13,619 nucleotides of DNA, from contig CALFXA010000072.1 of the NCBI GenBank assembly GCA_937928015.1, positions 1 through 13,619 on the forward strand, in the 5' to 3' direction. The stretch's first letter is position 1. Every line of letters begins with the position of its first letter. Both the position numbers and the translations under genes were made by a program. Below, one piece after another: positions 12,708 to 13,619 of the stretch. The notes under the pieces are model-generated. The model saw only the letters and a list, made by a program, of their open reading frames with translations, was not told where the DNA came from and ran no database searches. This DNA is from an uncultured Anaerolineales bacterium. Its GTDB lineage: Bacteria; Chloroflexota; Anaerolineae; Anaerolineales; Villigracilaceae.

Positions 12708-12709
12708 AT

Positions 12710-13619
12710 TCATTCCTCTTCCTCGGGCTTTTCGCGCGGGAGGTTATAGCCGTGTGAGGTCCACAGGTCCTGGGCCAAAGCTTTGGGGTCGGATCGAACT
12801 CCCTGCTGGGAGAAGTAATCGCACACTCGCTTCACGTCGCGTTCAAAGATGCGGAAGGCGTGGCGATTAACGTTTGGCGAGACTACCTGCGGGAAGTCAA
12901 TCAAGGTGATGTTGCCATCCCAATACAGGATGTTATAAGCCGAAAGGTCGCCGTGGATGCGCTCGTGAGCCAGCATCATGTCCAGGTTGCGCAGGATGCG
13001 CTCGAACAACAACCTCGCCTCGGCGCGGTCCAACCCTACCTCACTCAATGTGGGCGCGGAGCCGTCCAAGTCGCCGATATATTCCATCAGGATAGCATTG
13101 TTTGACAGGGTGTACGGCTCGGGGACATCCGCGCCCGCGACGTGTAAATCCTGCATGGATGTGAACTCGTAAGCCATCCAGGACTGGTGCAGCAATTCGC
13201 GGCCGTACTCGGTCTTCTTTTGCATGGCGTGCAACATGCCATCGTCAATGACCTGACGACCTTCGCTGTCGAGGTCGGTGCGGCCTTGGCGATAGAGTCC
13301 GTCGTTGCGAAGATTGCGCAACATGCGCGGACGGTAGACCTTGGCGGCTACATAGTCCGCGTTGGGGATGGCCGCTCCAGGCTTGCACAGATAGACCGAA
13401 GCCTCCTTGCCGCCCTTGACCTTACGCAAGACGTCCGAAATCCACTGGTGCTCGGCGATATCGAAAAGAGAATCCAGTAACCAAGCCTCCTCGAAGCGGG
13501 CAGCCTTATAGGTGAACTGGAATTCGCGCGAAAGCTCCTGTGCACGAACAAACAACCTGGCGTCGGTTTCATTCTTTTTCGATTCGCGTTTCCGCTGTAG
13601 ATGTTTCTGCGAGGAAAGC
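12710..13619 (-). CDS. RIO1-family atypical serine/threonine kinase (5' end outside window)
   Basis: The frame stays open to the window end (…K-R-E-S-K-K-N-E-T-D-A-R-L-F-V-R-A-Q), so the TTG at 13555 is not the start; about 303 residues are visible. RIO kinase features in order: the W-I-S-D-V-L-R-K-V-K-G-G-K-E-A-S-V-Y phosphate-binding region, A-A-K-V-Y-R with the ATP-anchoring Lys, the RIO-specific insert with R-N-L-R-N-D and Y-R-Q-G-R, hinge L-M-E-Y-I-G, catalytic loop H-G-D-L-S-A-Y-N-I-L-Y (about 12927-12959) and metal-binding I-D-F-P-Q-V-V. Catalytic Asp, Asn and metal-site Asp are all present, so activity is expected. RIO1 proteins assist small-subunit ribosome maturation in archaea and eukaryotes; the bacterial role is poorly known. 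The tail is acidic (P-E-E-E-E). Convergent with the creatininase-family gene. Confidence 0.9.
   Translation of the reverse strand, partial: LSSQKHLQRKRESKKNETDARLFVRAQELSREFQFTYKAARFEEAWLLDSLFDIAEHQWISDVLRKVKGGKEASVYLCKPGAAIPNADYVAAKVYRPRMLRNLRNDGLYRQGRTDLDSEGRQVIDDGMLHAMQKKTEYGRELLHQSWMAYEFTSMQDLHVAGADVPEPYTLSNNAILMEYIGDLDGSAPTLSEVGLDRAEARLLFERILRNLDMMLAHERIHGDLSAYNILYWDGNITLIDFPQVVSPNVNRHAFRIFERDVKRVCDYFSQQGVRSDPKALAQDLWTSHGYNLPREKPEEEE

Noticed and set aside
13553..13555. TTG as the start of the RIO kinase
   Set aside because: The frame continues open to the window end with a Lys/Arg-rich stretch plausible for a RIO N-terminus, so the gene is truncated by the window.

Overview
The window is a GC-rich bacterial chromosome segment. 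The dense intergenic family of short palindromic repeats built on CCCTTCGACTRCG / CGCTCAGGG, the stand-alone UPF0213-type GIY-YIG gene, the bacterial RIO1-like kinase and the Anaerolineae-style TPR protein together suggest a member of the Chloroflexota, class Anaerolineae. This placement rests on recognition of style, not on a marker gene. No rRNA, tRNA, CRISPR array, insertion sequence or phage gene is visible.

Layout. 1-591: 3' end of a TPR-repeat protein (+). 592-898: no gene, but packed with repeats and one terminator-like hairpin. 899-1681: SpoU/TrmH RNA 2'-O-methyltransferase (-), with a near-leaderless promoter candidate. 1859-2173: GIY-YIG single-domain nuclease (-), bracketed on both sides by copies of the same composite repeat. 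2314-8703: six-gene minus-strand operon. In transcription order it encodes a lipoprotein family 5 peptide-binding protein, permeases DppB and DppC, ATPases DppD and DppF, and a serine-acetyltransferase-like hexapeptide protein. Stops and starts overlap or abut from DppB onward (spacing 1 nt, then ATGA, ATGA and TAATG). Only the binding-protein/permease junction has a spacer, and that spacer is repeat sequence. 8901-10772: divergent cytoplasmic S9 prolyl-oligopeptidase-type peptidase (+). 10858-11361: GNAT acetyltransferase (+). 11430-12605: creatininase-family protein with a degenerate N-terminal half-duplication (+). 12710-13619: RIO1-family kinase (-), 5' end outside the window, convergent with the creatininase gene.

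How it works together (inference): the ABC importer brings in peptides and the divergent S9 peptidase, which has no signal peptide, could cleave them in the cytoplasm. The binding-protein mRNA leader holds an attenuator-like stem-loop and a Shine-Dalgarno sequence displayed in a hairpin loop. The repeats between binding protein and permease could help set their stoichiometry.

The most unusual layer is the repeat family. At least 15 copies or part-copies lie in 13.6 kb. Terminal arms co-vary (CGCCCT/AGGGCG, CGTCCT/AGGACG, CGCCTT/AAGGCG, GCGCT/AGCGC, CTCCCT/AGGGAG). Many copies carry an interchangeable self-complementary core, and one core class keeps a 7-nt AAGAACR loop while its stem changes with pairing preserved. 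Copies sit directly at gene 3' ends, supply the stop codon of three genes as CCC-TGA, and have apparently entered at least one coding sequence in frame. This looks like an active, structure-constrained REP/REPIN-like system with no RAYT transposase in view; the bracketed GIY-YIG gene is a speculative partner.
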